From the NCBI RefSeq assembly GCF_910591885.1, contig NW_025963551.1, positions 868,001 to 932,000 on the forward strand: a stretch of 64,000 bases of DNA, written 5' to 3'. The stretch comes from Bombus terrestris (lineage: Eukaryota; Arthropoda; Insecta; Hymenoptera; Apidae). The notes beneath the pieces are model-generated. The model did no database searches and had not been told where the DNA came from. It saw nothing but the letters and a program-made list of their open reading frames with translations. Of the stretch, positions 1-12,418 are shown piece by piece. The position numbers and the translations under genes were made by a program. Every line of letters starts with the position of its first letter. Position 1 is the stretch's first letter.

Positions 1-529
1 ATCGCTGACAAATTGAGGTAATAATAGGAAATATATGCAGGACAATATAAGATATATGTATAGCTTGGAAATTGTAATCGTTGATCGCTCGCTCCCCTCG
101 CTCGTAAGAATCTAGTGCAACCTCACAACCGATCCGACACGTTCGCAAATTTGAAATTAGTCGCCTCCTTGTCGGATAACGAACGCAAGAGGGATTGGTT
201 TTAGGTTAGGCTATAGTTATCGGGCGAGCACAGGGAGCGAGGGACGCGTAAGGGTGTGTCACAAACCAACGGTTTGTCACATAGGGTCATTGAAATATTC
301 GCACCAGCCCCAGGAGCTGGAAGTCTTTATCGAATTGCCTACATACAAAAGTTTACAGTATATCAATATTTGTACATAAATAGTAATATTTTCACACAGT
401 ACAGTGCAACGTGAGGTCCGAAATCGCTGACAAATTGAGGTAATAATAGGAAATATATGCAGGACAATATAAGATATATGTATAGCTTGGCAATTGTAAT
501 CGTTGATCGCTCGCTCCCCTCGCTCGTAA
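1..529. repeat. Left-edge partial monomer and first class A monomer
   Basis: The window opens inside the rear of a class A monomer and runs into the class A monomer anchored at 277. Positions 1 to about 428 match 5913 to about 6340 (offset 5912, 14 monomers), including two uncommon variants: CCTTGTCGG (about 168 and 6081) and CAGGAGCTGG (about 312 and 6223). The tract is therefore a copy of that inner segment. Confidence 0.8.
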
Positions 530-3064
530 GAATCTAGTGCAACCTCACAACCGATCCGACACGTTCGCAAATTTGAAATTAGTCGCCTCCTTATCGGACA
601 ACGAACACAAGAGGGATTGGTTTTAGGTTAGGCTATAGTTATCGATCGTGCGCAGCGAGCGGGGGACGCATAAAGGTGTGTCACAAATCATCGGTTTGGC
701 ACATAGGGACATTGAAATATTCGCACCTGCCCGAGGAGTAGGAAGTCTTTATCGAGTTGCCTACTGACAAAAGTTTACAGTTTATCAATAGTTTTACATA
801 AATAGTTATATTTCCACATAGTACAGTTGCAACGTGAGGTCCGAAATCGCTGACAAATTAAGGTAATAACAGGAAATATATGCACGGCACCATAAGGTAT
901 ATGTATAGCTTGGATATTGTAATCGTTGCTCGCTCGCTCCGCTCGCTCGTAAGAATCTAGTCCAATCTCACAACCGATCCGACACGTTCGCAAATTTGAA
1001 ATTAGTCGCCTCCTTATCGGATAACGAACGCAAGAGGGATTGGTTTTAGGTTAGGCTATAGTTATCGGGCGAGCACAGGGAGCGAGGGACGCGTAAGGGT
1101 GTGTCACAAACCAACGGTTTGTCACATAGTGTCATTGAAATATTCGCACCAGCCCCAGGAGCCGGAAGTCTTTATCGAATTGCCTACAGACAAAAGTTTA
1201 CAGTATATCAATATTTGTACATAAATAGTAATATTTTCACACAGTACAATGCAACGTGAGGTCCGAAATCGCTGACAAATTGAGGTAATAACAGGAAATA
1301 TATGCAAGGCAATATAAGGTATATGTATAGCTTGGAAATTGTAATCGTTGCTCGCTCGCTCCGCTCGCTCGTAAGAATCTAGTCCAACCTCACAACCGAT
1401 CCGACACGTTCGAAAATTTGAAATTAGTCGCCTCCTTATCGGATAACGAACGCAAGAGGGATTGGTTTTAGGTTAGGCTATAGTTATCGGGCGAGCACAG
1501 GGAGCGAGGGACGCGTAAGGGTGTGTCACAAACCAACGGTTTGTCACATAGGGTCATTGAAATATTCGCACCAGCCCCAGGAGCCGGAAGTCTTTATCGA
1601 ATTGCCTACAGACAAAAGTTTACAGTATATCAATATTTGTACATAAATAGTAATATTTTCACACAGTACAGTGCAACGTGAGGTCCGAAATCGCTGAAAA
1701 ATTGAGGTAATAACAGGAAATATATGCAAGGCAATATAAGGTATATGTATAGCTTGGAAATTGTAATCGTTGCTCGCTCGCTCCGCTCGCTCGTAAGAAT
1801 CTAGTGCAACCTCACAACCGATCCGACACGTTCGCAAATTTGAAATTAGTCGCCTCCTTATCGGACAACGAACACAAGAGGGATTGGTTTTAGGTTAGGC
1901 TATAGTTATCGATCGTGCGCAGCGAGCGGGGGACGCATAAAGGTGTGTCACAAATCATCGGTTTGGCACATAGGGACATTGAAATATTCGCACCTGCCCG
2001 AGGAGTAGGAAGTCTTTATCGAGTTGCCTACTGACAAAAGTTTACAGTTTATCAATAGTTTTACATAAATAGTTATATTTCCACATAGTACAGTTGCAAC
2101 GTGAGGTCCGAAATCGCTGACAAATTAAGGTAATAACAGGAAATATATGCACGGCACCATAAGGTATATGTATAGCTTGGATATTGTAATCGTTGCTCGC
2201 TCGCTCCGCTCGCTCGTAAGAATCTAGTCCAATCTCACAACCGATCCGACACGTTCGCAAATTTGAAATTAGTCGCCTCCTTATCGGATAACGAACGCAA
2301 GAGGGATTGGTTTTAGGTTAGGCTATAGTTATCGGGCGAGCACAGGGAGCGAGGGGCGCGTAAGGGTGTGTCACAAACCAACGGTTTGTCACATAGTGTC
2401 ATTGAAATAATCGCACCAGCCCCAGGAGCCGGAAGTCTTTATCGAATTGCCTACAGACAAAAGTTTACAGTATATCAATATTTGTACATAAATAGTAATA
2501 TTTTCACACAGTACAATGCAACGTGAGGTCCGAAATCGCTGACAAATTGAGGTAATAACAGGAAATATATGCAAGGCAATATAAGGTATATGTATAGCTT
2601 GGAAATTGTAATCGTTGCTCGCTCGCTCCGCTCGCTCGTAAGAATCTAGTCCAACCTCACAACCGATCCGACACGTTCGAAAATTTGAAATTAGTCGCCT
2701 CTTTATCGGATAACGAACGCAAGAGGGATTGGTTTTAGGTTAGGCTATAGTTATCGGGCGAGCACAGGGAGCGAGGGACGCGTAAGGGTGTGTCACAAAC
2801 CAACGGTTTGTCACATAGGGTCATTGAAATATTCGCACCAGCCCCAGGAGCCGGAAGTCTTTATCGAATTGCCTACAGACAAAAGTTTACAGTATATCAA
2901 TATTTGTACATAAATAGTAATATTTTCACACAGTACAGTGCAACGTGAGGTCCGAAATCGCTGAAAAATTGAGGTAATAACAGGAAATATATGCAAGGCA
3001 ATATAAGGTATATGTATAGCTTGGAAATTGTAATCGTTGCTCGCTCGCTCCGCTCGCTCGTAAG
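530..3064. repeat. 3-mer HOR, 1267 bp, two copies
   Basis: Segment 530-1796 is repeated at 1797-3064 with offset 1267 (422+423+422). The monomers anchor at 277, 699, 1122, then 1544, 1966, 2389, then 2811. Both copies share uncommon variants: CGGACAACGAACAC (about 585 and 1861), CGATCGTGCGCAG (about 643 and 1910), AAATAGTTATATTTCC (about 800 and 2067), TTGGATATTG and GTCCAATCTC. I noticed only about three differences between copies (for example GAGGGACGCG/GAGGGGCGCG and AATATTCGC/AATAATCGC), so the duplication is recent. Confidence 0.92.
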
Positions 3065-6000
3065 AATCTAGTCCAACCTCCCAACCGATCCGACACGTTC
3101 GCAAATTTGAAATTAGTCCCCTCCTTATCGAATGGCGAACGTAAGAGATATTGGTTTTAGGTTAGGCTATAGTTTTCAAGCGAGCGCAGCGGGCGAGGGT
3201 CGCGTAAAGGTGTGTCACAAACCAACGGTTTGGCACGTAGGGACATTGAAATATTCGCACCAGCCCGAGGAGTCGGAAGTCTTTATCGCGTTGCCTACTG
3301 ACAAAAGTTTACAGTTTATCAATAGTTTTACATAAATAGTAGTATTTCCACATAGTACGGTGCAACGTAAGGTCCGAAATCGCTGACAAATTGAGGTAAT
3401 AACAGGAAATAGATGCAAGGTAATATAAGGTATATGTATAGCTTGGAAATTGTAATCGTTGCTCGCTCGCTCCGCTCGCTCGTAAGAATCTAGTCCAACC
3501 TCACAACCGATCCGACACGTTCGCAAATTTGAAGTTAGTCCCCTCCTTATCGGATAACGAAAGCAAGAGGGATTGGTTTTAGGTTAGGCTATAGTTATCG
3601 GGCGAGCACAGGGAGCGAGGGACGCGTAAGGGTGTGTCACAAACCAACGGTTTGTCACATAGGGTCATTGAAATATTCGCACCAGCCCCAGGAGCCGGAA
3701 GTCTTTATCGAATTGCGTACTGACAAAAGTTTACAGTATATCAATATTTGTACATAAATAGCAATATTTTCACACAGTACAATGCAACGTGAGGTCCGAA
3801 ATCGCTGACAAATTGAGGTAATAATAGGAAATATATGCAGGACAATATAAGATATATGTATAGCTTGGAAATTGTTATCGTTGCTCGCTCGCTCCGCTCG
3901 CTCGTAAGAATCTAGCCCAACCTCACAACCGATCCGACACGTTCGCAAGTTTGAAGATAGTCCCCTCCTTATCGGATAACGAAAGCAAGAGGGATTGGTT
4001 TTAGGTTAGGCTATAGTTATCGATCGAGCGCAGCGAGCGAGGTACGCATAAAGGTGAGTCACAAATCATCGGTTTGGCACACAGGGGCATTGAAATATTC
4101 GCACCTGCCCGAGGAGTAGGAAGTCTTTATCGAGTTGCCTACTGACAAAAGTTTACAGTTTATCAATAGTTTTACATAAATAGTAATATTTCCACATAAT
4201 ACAGTTGCAACGTGAGGTCCGAAATCGCTGACAAATTGAGGTAATGACAGGAAATATATGCAAGGCAATATAAGGTATATGTATAGCTTGGAAATTGTAA
4301 TCGTTGCTCGCTCGCTCCGCTCGCTCGTAAGAATCTAGTCCAACCTCACAACCGATCCGACACGTTCGCAAATTTGAAATTAGTCCCCTCCTTATCGAAT
4401 GGCGAACGTATGAGGTATTGGTTTTAGGTTAGGCTATAGTTTTCAAGCGAGCGCAGCGAGCGAGGGTCGCGTAAAGGTGTGTCACAAACCAACGGTTTGG
4501 CACTTAGGGACATTGAAATATTCGCACCAGCCCGAGGAGTCGGAAGCCTTTATCGCGTTGCCTACTGACAAAAGTTTACAGTTTATCAATAGTTTTACAT
4601 AAATAGTAATATTTCCACATAGTACGGTGCAACGTAAGGTCCGAAATCGCTGACAAATTGAGGTAATAACAGGAAATATATGCAAGGCAATATAAGGTAT
4701 ATGTATAGCTTGGAAATTGTAATCGTTGATCGCTCGCTCCCCTCGCTCGTAAGAATCTAGTGCAACCTCACAACCGATCCGACACGTTCGCAAATTTGAA
4801 ATTAGTCGCCTCCTTATCGGATAACGAACACAAGAGGGATTGGTTTTAGGTTAGGCTATAGTTATCGATCGGGCGCAGCGAGCGAGGGACGCATAAAGGT
4901 GTGTCACAAATCATCGGATTGGCACAAAGGGACATTGAAATATTCGCACCTGCCCGAGGAGTAGGAAGTCTTTATCGAGTTGCCTACTGACAAAAGTTTA
5001 CAGTTTATCAATAGTTTTACATAAATAGTAATATTTCCACATAGTACAGTTGCAACGTGAGGTCCGAAATCGCTGACAAATTAAGGTAATAACAGGAAAT
5101 ATATGCACGGCACCATAAGGTATATGTATAGCTTGGAAATTGTAATCGTTGCTCGCTCGCTCCGCTCGATCGTAAGAATATAGTCCAACCTCACAACCGA
5201 CCCGACACGTTCGCAAATTTGAAATTAGTCGCCTCCTTATCGGATAACGAACACAAGAGGGATTGGTTTTAGGTTAGGCTATAGTTATCGATCGGGCGCA
5301 GCGAGCGAGGGACGCATAAAGGTGTGTCACAAACCAACGGTTTGTCACATAGGGTCATTGAAATATTCGCACCAGCCCCAGGAGCCCGAAGTCTTTATCG
5401 CGTTGCCTACTGACAAAAGGTTACAGTTTATCAATAGTTTTACATAAATAGTAATTTTTCCACATAGTACGGTGCAACGTAAGGTCCGAAATCGCTGACA
5501 AATTGAGGTAATAACAGGAAATATATGCAAGGCAATATAAGGTATATGTATAGCTTGGAAATTGTAATCGTTGCTCGCTCGCTCCGCTCGCTCGTAGGAA
5601 TCTAGCCCAACCTCACCACCGATCCGACACGTTCGCAAATTTGAAATTAGTCGCCTCCTTATCGGATAACGAAAGCAAGAGGGATTAGTTTTAGGTTAGG
5701 CTATAGTTATCGGGCGAGCACAGGGAGCGAGGGACGCGTAAGGGTGTGTCACAAACCAACGGTTTGTCACATAGGGTCCTTGAAATATTCGCACCAGCCC
5801 CAGGAGCCGGAAGTCTTTATCGAATTGCGTACTGACAAAAGTTTACAGTATATCAATATTTGTACATAAATAGTAATATTTTCACACAGTACAATGCAAC
5901 GTGAGGTCCGAAATCGCTGACAAATTGAGGTAATAATAGGAAATATATGCAGGACAATATAAGATATATGTATAGCTTGGAAATTGTAATCGTTGATCGC

Positions 6001-6068
6001 TCGCTCCCCTCGCTCGTAAGAATCTAGTGCAACCTCACATCCGATCCGACACGTTCGCAAATTTGAAA
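2690..6068. repeat. First copy of a large tandem duplication (8 monomers)
   Basis: This 3378-bp segment and the adjacent 6069-9868 are head-to-tail copies. From 2690 to about 4210 the match lies at offset 3378; from about 4215 to 6068 it lies at offset 3800. The first copy therefore has one monomer fewer. Shared rare features include AACGTAAGAGATATTGG (about 3138 and 6516), CCACATAATACAG (about 4192 and 7570), TCGCAAGTTTGAAGATAG (about 3942 and 7320) and GGGATTAGTTTTAGG (5681 and 9481). Confidence 0.9.
4077..4499. repeat. Hybrid monomer marking a one-monomer loss or gain
   Basis: The front matches the class B monomer at 7455 (CATAATACAGTTGC included), while the rear matches the class D monomer at 7878 (GGTAATGACAGG, GCAAGGCAATATAAGG). 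The switch falls between about 4204 and 4215, in the TGCAACGTGA run common to both parents. This is what an unequal crossover between neighbouring monomers, or its reverse, would leave. Confidence 0.85.
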
Positions 6069-9000
6069 TTAGTCGCCTCCTTGTCGGATAACGAACGCAA
6101 GAGGGATTGGTTTTAGGTTAGGCTATAGTTATCGGGCGAGCACAGGGAGCGAGGGACGCGTAAGGGTGTATCACAAACCAACGGTTTGTCACATAGGGTC
6201 ATTGAAATATTCGCACCAGCCCCAGGAGCTGGAAGTCTTTATCGAATTGCCTACAGACAAAAGTTTACAGTATATCAATATTTGTACATAAATAGTAATA
6301 TTTTCACACAGTACAGTGCAACGTGAGATCCGAAATCGCTGACAAATTGAGGTAATAACAGGAAATATATGCAAGGCAATATAAGGTATATGTATAGCTT
6401 GGAAATTGTAATCGTTGCTCGCTCGCTCCGCTCGCTCGTAAGAATCTAGTCCAACCTCCCAATCGATCCGACACATTCGCAAATTTGAAATTAGTCCCCT
6501 CCATATCGAATGGCGAACGTAAGAGATATTGGTTTTAGGTTAGGCTATAGTTTTCAAGCGATCGCAGCGAGCGAGGGTCGCGTAAAGGTGTGTCACAAAC
6601 CAACGGTTTGGCACTTAGGGACATTGAAATATTCGCACCAGCCCGAGGAGTCGGAAGTCTTTATCGCGTTGCCTACTGACAAAAGTTTACAGTTTATCAA
6701 TAGTTTTACATAAATAGTAATATTTCTATATAGTACGGTGCAACGTAAGGTCCGAAATCGCTGACAAATTGAGGTAATAACAGGAAATATATGCAAGGCA
6801 ATATAAGGTATATGTATAGCTTGGAAATTGTAATCGTTGCTCGCTCGCTCCGCTCGCTCGTAAGAATCTAGTCCAACCTCACAACCGATCCGACACGTTC
6901 GCAAATTTGAAGTTAGTCCCCTCCTTATCGGATAACGAAAGCAAGAGGGATTGGTTTTAGGTTAGGCTATAGTTATCGGGCGAGCACAGGGAGCGAGGGA
7001 CGCGTAAGGGTGTGTCACAAACCAACGGTTTGTCACATAGGGTCATTGAAATATTCGCACCAGCCCCAGGAGCCGGAAGTCTTTATCGAATTGCCTACTG
7101 ACAAAAGTTTACAGTATATCAATATTTGTACATAAATAGCAATATTTTCACACAGTACAATGCAACGTGAGGTCCGAAATCGCTGACAAATTGAGGTAAT
7201 AATAGGAAATATATGCAGGACAATATAAGATATATGTATAGCTTGGAAATTGTTATCGTTGCTCGCTCGCTCCGCTCGCTCGTAAGAATCTAGCCCAACC
7301 TCACAACCGATCCGACACGTTCGCAAGTTTGAAGATAGTCCCCTCCTTATCGGATAACGAAAGCAAGAGGGATTGGTTTTAGGTTAGGCTATAGTTATCG
7401 ATCGAGCGCAGCGAGCGAGGTACGCATAAAGGTGAGTCACAAATCATCGGTTTGGCACACAGGGGCATTGAAATATTCGCACCTGCCCGAGGAGTAGGAA
7501 GTCTTTATCGAGTTGCCTACTGACAAAAGTTTACAGTTTATCAATAGTTTTACATAAATAGTAATATTTCCACATAATACAGTTGCAACGTGAAGTCCGA
7601 AATCGCTGACAAATTAAGGTAATAACAGGAAATACATACACGGCACCAAAAGGTATATGTATAGCTTGGAAATTGTAATCGTTGCTCGCTCGCTCCGCTC
7701 GCTCGTAAGAATCTAGTCCAACCTCACAACCGATCCGACACGTTCGCAAATTGGAAATTAATCGCCTCCTTATCGGATAACGAACGCAAGAGGGATTGGT
7801 TTTAGGTTAGGCTATAGTTATCGGGCGAGCACAGGGAGCGAGGGTCGCGTAAGGGTGTGTCACAAACCAACGGTTTGTCACATAGGGTCATTGCAATATT
7901 CGCACCAGCCCCAGGAGCCGGAAGTCTCTATCGAATTGCCTACAGACAAGAGTTTACAGTATATCAATATTTGTACATAAATAGTAATAATTTCACACAG
8001 TACAGTGCAACGTGAGGTCCGAAATCGCTGACAAATTGAGGTAATGACAGGAAATATATGCAAGGCAATATAAGGTATATGTATAGCTTGGAAATTGTAA
8101 TCGTTGCTCGCTCGCTCCGCTCGCTCGTAAGAATCTAGTCCAACCTCACAACCGATCCGACACGTTCGCAAATTTGAAATTAGTCCCCTCCTTATCGAAT
8201 GCCGAACGTATGAGGTATTGGTTTTAGGTTAGGCTATAGTTTTCAAGGGAGCGCAGCGAGCGAGGGTCGCGTAAAGGTGTGTCACAAACCAACGGTTTGG
8301 CACTTAGGGACATTGAAATATTCGCACCAGCCCGAGGAGTCGGAAGCCTTTATCGCGTTGCCTACTGACAAAAGTTTACAGTTTATCAATAGTTTTACAT
8401 AAATAGTAATATTTCCACATAGTACGGTGCAACGTAAGGTCCGAAATCGCTGACAAATTGAGGTAATAACAGGAAATATATGCAAGGCAATATAAGGTAT
8501 ATGTATAGCTTGGAAATTGTAATCGTTGATCGCTCGCTCCCCTCGCTCGTAAGAATCTAGTGCAACCTCACAACCGATCCGACACGTTCGCAAATTTGAA
8601 ATTAGTCGCCTCCTTATCGGATAACGAACACAAGAGGGATTGGTTTTAGGTTAGGCTATAGTTATCGATCGGGCGCAGCGAGCGAGGGACGCATAAAGGT
8701 GTGTCACAAATCATCGGATTGGCACAAAGGGACATTGAAATATTCGCACCTGCCCGAGGAGTAGGAAGTCTTTATCGAGTTGCCTACTGACAAAAGTTTA
8801 CAGTTTATCAATAGTTTTACATAAATAGTAATATTTCCACATAGTACAGTTGCAACGTGAGGTCCGAAATCGCTGACAAATTAAGGTAATAACAGGAAAT
8901 ATATGCACGGCACCATAAGGTATATGTATAGCTTGGAAATTGTAATCGTTGCTCGCTCGCTCCGCTCGATCGTAAGAATATAGTCCAACCTCACAACCGA

Positions 9001-9435
9001 CCCGACACGTTCGCAAATTTGAAATTAGTCGCCTCCTTATCGGATAACGAACACAAGAGGGATTGGTTTTAGGTTAGGCTATAGTTATCGATCGGGCGCA
9101 GCGAGCGAGGGACGCATAAAGGTGTGTCACAAACCAACGGTTTGTCACATAGGGTCATTGAAATATTCGCACCAGCCCCAGGAGCCCGAAGTCTTTATCG
9201 CGTTGCCTACTGACAAAAGGTTACAGTTTATCAATAGTTTTACATAAATAGTAATTTTTCCACATAGTACGGTGCAACGTAAGGTCCGAAATCGCTGACA
9301 AATTGAGGTAATAACAGGATATATATGCAAGGCAATATAAGGTATATGTATAGCTTGGAAATTGTAATCGTTGCTCGCTCGCTCCGCTCGCTCGTAGGAA
9401 TCTAGCCCAACCTCACCACCGATCCGACACGTTCG

Positions 9436-9443
9436 CAAATTTG
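9436..9443. repeat. CAAATTTG palindrome (example)
   Basis: This 8-bp perfect palindrome follows ACGTTCG in nearly all monomers. A minority have CAAATTGG (for example near 19573, 34349, 38571 and 45329), which breaks it. It lies in the loop region between the two arms. Confidence 0.65.
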
Positions 9444-9458
9444 AAATTAGTCGCCTCC

Positions 9459-9469
9459 TTATCGGATAA
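9459..9469. repeat. TTATC-G-GATAA dyad (example)
   Basis: TTATC and GATAA are exact reverse complements around one central G. The dyad sits in the loop between the fold-back arms and is present in most monomers as CCTTATCGGATAAC. Class C run-ins replace it by TTATCGAATGGC, and some monomers by TTATCGGATATC or TTATCGGACAAC, each losing symmetry. Confidence 0.7.
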
Positions 9470-9490
9470 CGAAAGCAAGAGGGATTAGTT

Positions 9491-9500
9491 TTAGGTTAGG
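9491..9500 (+). repeat. TTAGGTTAGG, two insect-type telomere units (example)
   Basis: Almost every monomer contains TTTTAGGTTAGGCTATAG, and so two tandem copies of TTAGG in fixed orientation. TTAGG is the common telomere unit of insects and some other arthropods. Two units are too few to show a telomeric origin. Variants break the motif: GGTAGGG (about 20894, 23428), GGTTTGG (for example 25541, 27651, 29761), GGGTAGG (about 34405) and GGCTGGG (about 47918). Confidence 0.6.
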
Positions 9501-9550
9501 CTATAGTTATCGGGCGAGCACAGGGAGCGAGGGACGCGTAAGGGTGTGTC

Positions 9551-9567
9551 ACAAACCAACGGTTTGT
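9551..9567. repeat. Perfect 7-bp inverted repeat with 3-bp spacer (example)
   Basis: ACAAACC, AAC and GGTTTGT form a perfect short dyad, bracketed by direct GTCAC copies at 9548-9552 and 9566-9570. It recurs in class A, D and related monomers. Class C has GGTTTGG and class B has AAATCATCGG(T/A)TTGG, so the dyad is degraded there. It could be a protein-binding site; nothing in the sequence proves this. Confidence 0.75.
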
Positions 9568-9988
9568 CACATAGGGTCCTTGAAATATTCGCACCAGCCC
9601 CAGGAGCCGGAAGTCTTTATCGAATTGCGTACTGACAAAAGTTTACAGTATATCAATATTTGTACATAAATAGTAATATTTTCACACAGTACAATGCAAC
9701 GTGAGGTCCGAAATCGCTGACAAATTGAGGTAATAATAGGAAATATATGCAGGACAATATAAGATATATGTATAGCTTGGAAATTGTAATCGTTGATCGC
9801 TCGCTCCCCTCGCTCGTAAGAATCTAGTGCAACCTCACAACCGATCCGACACGTTCGCAAATTTGAAGTTAGTCTCCTCCTTATCGGATAACGAAAGCAA
9901 GAGGGATTGGTTTTAGGTTAGGCTATAGTTATCGGGCGAGCACAGGGAGCGAGGGACGCGTAAGGGTGTGTCACAAACCAACGGTTTG
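9567..9988. repeat. Class A reference monomer (422 bp)
   Basis: Class A diagnostics seen here: a front with TTTGTCACATAGGGTC, CCCCAGGAGCCGG and CGAATTGCGTACTGAC; a centre with CAGTATATCAATATTTG and TTTTCACACAGTACAATGC; a rear with AATAATAGG, GCAGGACAATATAAGATA and the C-rich arm GATCGCTCGCTCCCCTCG followed by AGTGCAACC. The G-rich arm before class A is usually GGGCGAGCACAGGGAGCG. A sub-variant has CATACGG, GGAATC and CTAATT (for example 34899, 45035, 52633, 61504 and 63193). Confidence 0.9.
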
Positions 9989-10410
9989 TCACATAGGGTC
10001 ATTGCAATATTCGCACCAGCCCCAGGAGCCGGAAGTCTCTATCGAATTGCCTACAGACAAAAGTTTACAGTATATCAATATTTGTACATAAATAGTAATA
10101 ATTTCACACAGTACAGTGCAACGTGAGGTCCGAAATCGCTGACAAATTGAGGTAATGACAGGAAATATATGCAAGGCAATATAAGGTATATGTATAGCTT
10201 GGAAATTGTAATCGTTGCTCGCTCGCTCCGCTCGCTCGTAAGAATCTAGTCCAACCTCACAACCGATCCGACACGTTCGCAAATTTGAAATTAGTCCCCT
10301 CCTTATCGAATGCCGAACGTATGAGGTATTGGTTTTAGGTTAGGCTATAGTTTTCAAGGGAGCGCAGCGAGCGAGGGTCGCGTAAAGGTGTGTCACAAAC
10401 CAACGGTTTG
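9989..10410. repeat. Class D reference monomer (422 bp)
   Basis: Class D diagnostics: GTCATTGCAATATTCG (or GAAATATTCG), CCCCAGGAGCCGGAAGTCTC, CCTACAGACAAAAG, TAATAATTTCACACAG, CAGTGCAACGTGAGG and GGTAATGACAGG. It shares its front with class A and most of its rear with class C, so it may itself be an old hybrid that later became a stable lineage. Relatives lie at 7878, 12100, 14211, 19701, 26035, 28145, 30255, 31521, 34477, 38701 and 54744. Confidence 0.85.
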
Positions 10411-12418
10411 GCACTTAGGGACATTGAAATATTCGCACCAGCCCGAGGAGTCGGAAGCCTTTATCGCGTTGCCTACTGACAAAAGTTTACAGTTTATCAA
10501 TAGTTTTACATAAATAGTAATATTTCCACATAGTACGGTGCAACGTAAGGTCCGAAATCGCTGACAAATTGAGGTAATAACAGGAAATATATGCAAGGCA
10601 ATATAAGGTATATGTATAGCTTGGAAATTGTAATCGTTGATCGCTCGCTCCCCTCGCTCGTAAGAATCTAGTGCAACCTCACAACCGATCCGACACGTTC
10701 GCAAATTTGAAATTAGTCGCCTCCTTATCGGATAACGAACACAAGAGGGATTGGTTTTAGGTTAGGCTATAGTTATCGATCGGGCGCAGCGAGCGAGGGA
10801 CGCATAAAGGTGTGTCACAAATCATCGGATTGGCACAAAGGGACATTGAAATATTCGCACCTGCCCGAGGAGTAGGAAGTCTTTATCGAGTTGCCTACTG
10901 ACAAAAGTTTACAGTTTATCAATAGTTTTACATAAATAGTAATATTTCCACATAGTACAGTTGCAACGTGAGGTCCGAAATCGCTGACAAATTAAGGTAA
11001 TAACAGGAAATATATTCACGGCACCATAAGGTATATGTATAGCTTGGAAATTGTAATCGTTGCTCGCTCGCTCCGCTCGATCGTAAGAATATAGTCCAAC
11101 CTCACAACCGACCCGACACGTTCGCAAATTTGAAATTAGTCGCCTCCTTATCGGATAACGAACACAAGAGGTATTGGTTTTAGGTTAGGCTATAGTTATC
11201 GATCGGGCGCAGCGAGCGAGGGACGCATAAAGGTGTGTCACAAACCAACGGTTTGTCACATAGGGTCATTGAAATATTCGCACCAGCCCCAGGAGCCCGA
11301 AGTCTTTATCGCGTTGCCTACTGACAAAAGGTTACAGTTTATCAATAGTTTTACATAAATAGTAATTTTTCCACATAGTACGGTGCAACGTAAGGTCCGA
11401 AATCGCTGACAAATTGAGGTAATAACAGGAAATATATGCAAGGCAATATAAGGTATATGTATAGCTTGGAAATTGTAATCGTTGCTCGCTCGCTCCGCTC
11501 GCTCGTAAGAATCTAGCCCAACCTCACCACCGATCCGACACGTTCGCAAATTTGAAATTAGTCGCCTCCTTATCGGATAACGAAAGCAAGAGGGATTGGT
11601 TTTAGGTTAGGCTATAGTTATCGGGCGAGCACAGGGAGCGAGGGACGCGTAAGGGTGTGTCACAAACCAACGGTTTGTCACATAGGGTCCTTGAAATATT
11701 CGCACCAGCCCCAGGAGCCGGAAGTCTTTATCGAATTGCGTACTGACAAAAGTTTACAGTATATCAATATTTGTACATAAATAGTAATATTTTCACACAG
11801 TACAATGCAACGTGAGGTCCGAAATCGCTGACAAATTGAGGTAATAATAGGAAATATATGCAGGACAATATAAGATATATGTATAGCTTGGAAATTGTAA
11901 TCGTTGATCGCTCGCTCCCCTCGCTCGTGAGAATCTAGTGCAACCTCACAACCGATCCGACACGTTCGCAAATTTGAAGTTAGTCTCCTCCTTATCGGAT
12001 AACGAAAGCAAGAGGGATTGGTTTTAGGTTAGGCTATAGTTATAGGACGAGCACAGGGAGCGAGGGACGCGTAAGGGTGTGTCACAAACCAACGGTTTGT
12101 CACATAGGGTCATTGCAATATTCGCACCAGCCCCAGGAGCCGGAAGTCTCTATCGAATTGCCTACAGACAAAAGTTTACAGTATATCAATATTTGTACAT
12201 AAATAGTAATAATTTCACACAGTACAGTGCAACGTGAGGTCCGAAATCGCTGACAAATTGAGGTAATGACAGGAAATATATGCAAGGCAATATAAGGTAT
12301 ATGTATAGCTTGGAAATTGTAATCGTTGCTCGCTCGCTCCGCTCGCTCGTAAGAATCTAGTCCAACCTCACAACCGATCCGACACGTTCGCAAATTTGAA
12401 ATTAGTCCCCTCCTTATC

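Larger units (their letters stand above)
6069..9868. repeat. Second copy of the large tandem duplication (9 monomers)
   Basis: This copy mirrors 2690-6068 but keeps the extra monomer (7455 and 7878 both complete). Its second half, from about 7845, is also the first unit of the 5-mer HOR that follows, so the 5-mer amplification started from the end of this copy. Confidence 0.88.

Noticed and set aside
3132..3335. Plus-strand ATG frame of 67 codons, also at 6510-6713
   Set aside because: It occurs only in two monomers that are copies of each other. It depends on a local change (AACGTAAGAG in place of AACGTATGAG) and has no recognisable product.
9491..9500. True telomeric tract or telomere-associated retroelement
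   Set aside because: Only two TTAGG units per monomer, never a longer run, and no reverse transcriptase or gag sequence anywhere in the window.
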